Shown one piece after another: positions 59,760 through 64,000 of a stretch of 64,000 nucleotides of DNA. Made by a program: the position numbers and the translations under genes. Within the stretch, counting starts at the first letter, position 1; each line of letters opens with the position of its first letter. The stretch is taken from positions 47,869,001 through 47,933,000 of the forward strand of contig OX419755.1 of the NCBI GenBank assembly GCA_948567375.1. Reading direction: 5' to 3'. Under the pieces are notes generated by a model. The model did no database searches, was not told where the DNA came from, and saw nothing but the letters and a program-made list of their open reading frames with translations. This DNA is from Lunularia cruciata. Lineage: Eukaryota > Streptophyta > Marchantiopsida > Lunulariales > Lunulariaceae.

Positions 59760-60960
59760 ATCCCATTGGAACTAATCTAGCTCCCAATAGGCGGCTCAAA
59801 ATCTCCCACTAGGATTCCTTGTTTCCTTGATCATTCCGCTCCACAACCTCCACATGGGCAACTTGTTGAGGTCGTCCATTCTTGAGTGGACATTCAACAA
59901 TGCGATGCCCCAATTGGCAATAATAAAAACAATCACCATTTTATCACAGTTTCTCTCTATCTACCGTGCTAAGTGGTCTTTGTTGAATGACATCAATCTC
60001 CATTGGTGCTGGCTCCTCCACTTGTGTGTAGTGTATTGGTAGGCTCTATGGAGGTTGAGGTCGAGACCAAGTTGTTACCACCAATAAATCAAAATGTTTG
60101 GCCAACCGCATGGCTTCCTCCAAGTGTTGTGGCTCTTGCATGATTACCTCTAATTTGGTTCTTGCCTTCAAGCCGCTCACAAATTGATCTAAAGCTTCAC
60201 CTTCCAATATATGTGGAATTTTTATTATGGTGTTTTGGAACTGCGTGATGTAACTTCTTATAGAGCCAATCTATTTTAACTTTGCCAACTTATCCCGTGC
60301 AGCTTGTGTGGCATTTATAGCTTGGAACCGACTAATTATTGCACTCTTGAATTCTGCCCATGTCAAGATTGGTGCAACAATTTGTCAATCAGTTCACTCC
60401 ACTTGGAATCTCTACCATAGCTTTGCTACTCCATCAAATTAGCTAGAAGCCAAGAGAATCTATTTTTGCTTGTCTTGTAGACTGGTAGCTTCAAAAAAAA
60501 TTCACAATCAAACACAAAATTCTCCACTGCACCCGGAAGATTCTTACCTTCAAATACCTTGGGTTTAGGGAATCTGATCCGATCTTCTTATTCTTGAATT
60601 GGTACTCTCTCCACTTGCTCTTGTTGTTGAAGATCTCGTTCATCCAACAATCAAGTAAGGTGCTTGATTTGTTGCTGCATAGCAAGGATAACATAGGGTA
60701 TTGCCGCCATGGTTGCTACTCTATCACACCACTCCCAATCTATCTAATTTATTAACACATAGAAACAGCATGTCCATCATTCTCCATAAGTTACAATTGG
60801 AAGCACCAAGGGTTCCTCATATATGGTGATCATATGCAAAAAATCTTGTCAAAAGTGCGAGGTGATGAATTGTGTGAAACGATGCTTGGGTAGTATTTGG
60901 AAGCAAAACTCCCAATGGTTTGGTGGAAGTGGATTTGGTGGTCCATAAATTCCATCCATC
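59760..60960 (-). pseudogene. gag of copy B
   Basis: Plus-strand complement shows the capsid and zinc-knuckle region in the same order as copy A (zinc-knuckle part around 59,880-59,940). The translated frame is broken by many stops. Recognised mainly by alignment with 46,000-47,200 of copy A. Confidence 0.65.
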
Positions 60961-60981
60961 CCATTCCTGCTCTGATACCAA

Positions 60982-61397
60982 TGTAAAAGACCAAATCCAA
61001 GGAGAGAAATAGGAGAATGGGAACTCACTTTGGGACACTTGAATGAAGGAAAACTCCAAATGCCTAGCATGAGCTTTGGCTTTGGTATTTATAGGTAGCA
61101 TAGAAGGCCCTTGAGAAGATTCTCAAAAAGCTTCCAAAAGCCACTTTCTTAGAGTGCAAGCCAAGTTAACTAGGAAGCTTCTCAATAAGCTTCCTTCTAG
61201 AAGCCGCCTACTTGACATGCAAGCTAAGCTAGTTAGAAGCTTCCTCCTAGAAGCTACTTACTTGCGTTGCAAGCTAAGCTAGTCGAGAAGCTTCCCAAGA
61301 AGCTTCCTAGATACTTTCAATATATTCTAGGCTAATTTGTCTTATGTGCTACTTCGTAAGTCCGACTAACTTTGTCACTAAACTCCATATTGTTACA
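60982..61397 (-). repeat. 5' LTR of copy B
   Basis: 416 bases with the same ends (tgtaaaagacc, attgttaca) and several GAAGCTTC palindromes, for example GAAgcTTCccaaGAAgcTTC at about 61,287-61,306. Next to the primer-binding site complement gctctgatacca. Confidence 0.9.
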
Positions 61398-62110
61398 CCA
61401 GAGGTATCAAGTTGACTGCCCTAAGAGCACTCTTTCCTATGATGAGTTCCACCACAAGTCCACCACAAGTCCAACAAGCAACACCACCATTCATTGATTG
61501 TTGTTGATTCTAAAATGAAGGTAAGGATTTGGCCACACTAGACTCTCCATTCACTCCATAGGATCTAGGCTGTCCATCCTGTCCTCAGAAACAGACATGG
61601 CCTGGTGCACTCTACTACACTATGGAAGAAGTAATAGTTTTGGATGAGGTTTCCTACCAAATCCAGATGTCACTACTCTCTCCTCCACCATGTTGAGCTC
61701 AATATGCTCAACCAAACCAAAGACCAATGCCAAAGTAGGCAAAGTAGCCGGTAGCAACATAGCATCATGAACTCTATGTTGCAACTCCCTATCTAGTATC
61801 CCATACCAAAATTGGACTGCTTGGGCCTTAGGAACTCCCTGAGTAAAACTAATTAGCCGTCTCATGCAAGTGTATGCCTCTTGTAGGCTCTATCTAGCCT
61901 TTCGCTGGAACTCTTGCAAGCTCCTCAGCTTGACAATTTGCACTCCTTGGTAGTTCTACCTCAAACACTAGAAGAGCTCCACCATGGGTTAAACCCCATC
62001 ACTACACCACCTCCTGTAGTAGTACCTCCATTCATAGTAGCACTATCTCCAAGAGATACACCAATGCTACTAGAGTTAGAACTTGTGGGTACTATTGTAA
62101 TACCAAGAGC
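61398..62110 (-). pseudogene. Element C gag, upstream part
   Basis: MRRLISFTQGVPKAQAVQFW, YGILDRELQHRVHDAMLLPA and ALVFGLVEHIELNMVEERVV (61,865-61,650) are a gypsy capsid stretch. It leads toward the zinc knuckle on the other side of copy B. Confidence 0.7.
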
Positions 62111-62360
62111 TAGCCATATGATCTAGATGTGAAATTTGGTTTGGTAACATCTGGAATGATGTTATACATGATGGAAAAAATAGATTAGATAGGAGTATAA
62201 CCAAAAGAGTATTTCTACTTATATGGCAAAAATTGAAATAGACTTGAAAACCTTAGAACCAATAGCTAGACATATGATTTAAAAGTGACAATTAGTTTGG
62301 TAACATTTGGAAAGATATTACACATGATGGACTAAATAGATCATAAGGAGTTATCTCCAA
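62105..62360. repeat. Diverged tandem repeat of about 155 bp
   Basis: The words catatgat-t-gaa-tg, tttggtaacat-tggaa-gat-tta-acatgatgga and aaatagat recur at about 62,115 and 62,270 with about 155-bp spacing. Confidence 0.65.
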
Positions 62361-64000
62361 AAGGGGACTTCTACTAATAGATTAGGAACCAAAATATGGT
62401 TGAAATCTTTGAAGGCCTAATCGGATGAATTTGGCCTTGAAAATGTGCAACTCCCCCCCCCCTTCCCAAATGAAGGATAGGCTGGCTTTCCCTTCCCTTT
62501 CTTTGTCTCATCAAGAGCTTTCCAATGGTATCTCACCCATGTAATTTTGAGATTCCTACAAGAAGATTCTCTAAAAGATTCCCTTTGGTCAAAGCTTGTT
62601 TGACCAACCAGAAAGGACCACGACCAACATGTCACCCATCCAAGTAAGTAATCCAAGGGTGGAGCTTGATGACATGTCACCTATCATTGTGCCTAATCTT
62701 ATGGTGGGGCTTCCTTGGAGGAGATCCTCTTTGTCTATATAATAAAGAGAAGGTGTTCCTTTGGAGCATCAAAGGTTTGAGTGTGAAATTATGTGTTTCT
62801 CATGGTGTGTTTCTTTTCATGTTTCCTATCCTAGGAATATTACAATTACCAATCTACCCCTAGAAACTATGCCTGAAGTGATGGAGACATAGTTCAAAGA
62901 TCAATGTTGTCTCCACATTCAATCTCCTCCAAGTGAGCTCTCTTGAACTCATGGTAGTTCCCCATTGGTGGACCCTCCAAGTGTTAAAATAACCCATTCC
63001 ATGCCATGAAGGGTGTGAACAAAGTTGGGTTCTGCATCTGTTATAGATCACACTAACTATCAAACTCTTGGATGAAGTCATCCAACTCAAATGTACCCAC
63101 TGTACCAAAAGTAAAGCTTGGGACCTTTGGAGGCCACATAAATCTAGTCCATGTCCCACAACAACGATGTGGATACAACAAGTGCACACTCAATTGAATC
63201 AACTCCTATGTCAAACTCCGACTCAAAATCAATCTCCTCCTTCACTCGGACCTAAGATATAGGTTGATAACAAGCACCACTCCAAGTAAACCCATTGCAT
63301 ATTGCAAGGTAATCCATTACATATCTCCTCCAAAATCCCCAAAGAACTCCATCGTGACAAAGTAACCAAGAACTGCAACCCACAACCGGAACCTTGGCAA
63401 GTACCTCACCAAGTGCTAACACCTCCAAGTGACAACACCACTAATTGAACGTACCAACTAAGGTAGCTCTAATTATAACAACTACACTAAAGGAAAGAGC
63501 AACTTGTAACCTGCCATCACAACACGCACTCTCACAATCTGCAGGTCATCACTTCCTATCTCATCAAAGAGAAACATAGGTAGTTTGATTAGTCATCACT
63601 CCAACCTCACTATCGAGAGCACACCAAAGCACCAATGCTCTAAAGTCAGGGCATCTCACATAAACATGGTTCACAAACAAGAAGTAGAGAATGGAGGGGA
63701 TCCAATCACTAAACTAAAACACTCCATCTCATAAATCAACATTGGATTGACTTTGTCACCATTTGGCATTTGATATAATATGAGTTATCTATTTCCTAAG
63801 CTACAAGGATCACCAAGAATGGGATCAAACTATCTCTCTTAGCCAAAGGTACAAGTGTATAGATAACAATAGAACAATCACTAGGACAACAAGTGAGGGT
63901 GGAAAAATTGGCTAGGGCACCAGTCTAGGAACCAAAGATCTAGGGGTTGTGCATAATCTACCAAGATAGGCAGATCTCGCCAAACAATGACCAAAGTCGA
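62361..64000. other. Unassigned repeat-type DNA at the right edge
   Basis: Contains a C-run (about 62,451-62,462). ORFs of 65-109 codons on both strands show no domain. It may be the 5' part of element C or another decayed element; I see no LTR or primer-binding site. Confidence 0.4.

Larger units (their letters stand above)
55795..61397 (-). mobile_element. Chromovirus LTR retrotransposon copy B (same family as A)
   Basis: A 5.6-kb element in minus orientation: 5' LTR 60,982-61,397, primer-binding site just inside it, gag, protease, RT-RNase H, integrase with chromodomain, purine tract, 3' LTR 55,795-56,207. Flanks are ctaga and ccaga, a 5-bp target duplication with one change. It lies in the gag of element C. 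It is less decayed than A; several ORFs of 80-167 codons remain and the RT motif FLDD is intact. Confidence 0.9.
43370..64000 (-). mobile_element. Ty3/gypsy element C, old, interrupted by two later elements
   Basis: Minus-strand order from right to left: gag (61,865-61,398, then 55,794 onward with zinc knuckle), protease, RT, RNase H, integrase, PHD finger. The reading continues across both inserted chromoviruses once one target-site copy is removed: ...DDALVMA joins YLCIG at the A insertion, and LDTSSAPQPT joins across the B insertion. LTRs, primer-binding site and exact ends were not found; the 5' end may lie beyond the window and the 3' end is left of 44,157. Stops are frequent. Confidence 0.7.

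Noticed and set aside
1-64000. Transfer RNA and ribosomal RNA genes
   Set aside because: Scanned by eye for T-loop and anticodon-arm patterns; isolated gttcga words exist but none with a matching acceptor stem was found.
1-64000. Prokaryotic operon or phage region
   Set aside because: Genes have spliceosomal introns and plant-type families, and mobile DNA is gypsy and Harbinger; nothing bacterial is supported apart from the old bacterial ancestry of the SLP family.

Overview
This window looks like nuclear DNA of a land plant, most likely a bryophyte such as a moss. The reasons are short GT-AG introns, plant-type genes (GDP-L-galactose phosphorylase/VTC2, HVA22-like, Shewanella-like phosphatase, DUF4602, FAM210-like), telobox motifs, and a right half made of decayed plant Ty3/gypsy and PIF/Harbinger elements. 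Assignment to moss is inference; no sequence here proves the species.

Layout. 1-6.2 kb: no gene recognised, several local tandem repeats. 6.26-8.26 kb (-): HVA22-like membrane-shaping gene. 9.37-9.77 kb (-): exon-like but unassigned. 12.5-14.3 kb (+): four-exon DUF4602 (C1orf131-like) ribosome-biogenesis factor with teloboxes near its start. 15.2-16.6 kb: an element with inverted ends and a 106-bp tandem duplication. 17.78-18.15 kb (+): single-exon FAM210/DUF1279 mitochondrial-type protein. 20.06-21.98 kb (-): three-exon Shewanella-like protein phosphatase with a 22-bp perfect hairpin in intron 2. 24.0-27.4 kb (-): decayed LINE-like reverse transcriptase. 28.69-31.5 kb (-): seven-exon GDP-L-galactose phosphorylase (ascorbate synthesis), whose 5' leader carries an ATG-less reading frame opening with ACG, the hallmark of the ascorbate-responsive VTC2 upstream ORF.

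34.05-43.36 kb: a 9.3-kb PIF/Harbinger DNA transposon with 16-bp terminal inverted repeats, a DDE_4 transposase (+), a Myb/SANT-like second protein (-), and about 2.5 kb of an unidentified decayed gene between them. Its flanks carry a 40-bp direct duplication.

43.4-62 kb: one old Ty3/gypsy element on the minus strand (element C: gag zinc knuckle, protease, RT, RNase H, integrase and a C-terminal PHD finger). Two copies of a different family, a chromovirus with LTRs full of GAAGCTTC palindromes resembling heat-shock elements, are inserted into it: copy A (45,540-51,125, +) in its integrase region and copy B (55,795-61,397, -) in its gag. Removing either copy with one target-site duplication rejoins C's reading frame. 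Most stops in these elements are explained by C-to-T or G-to-A changes, as expected of methylated, silenced DNA.
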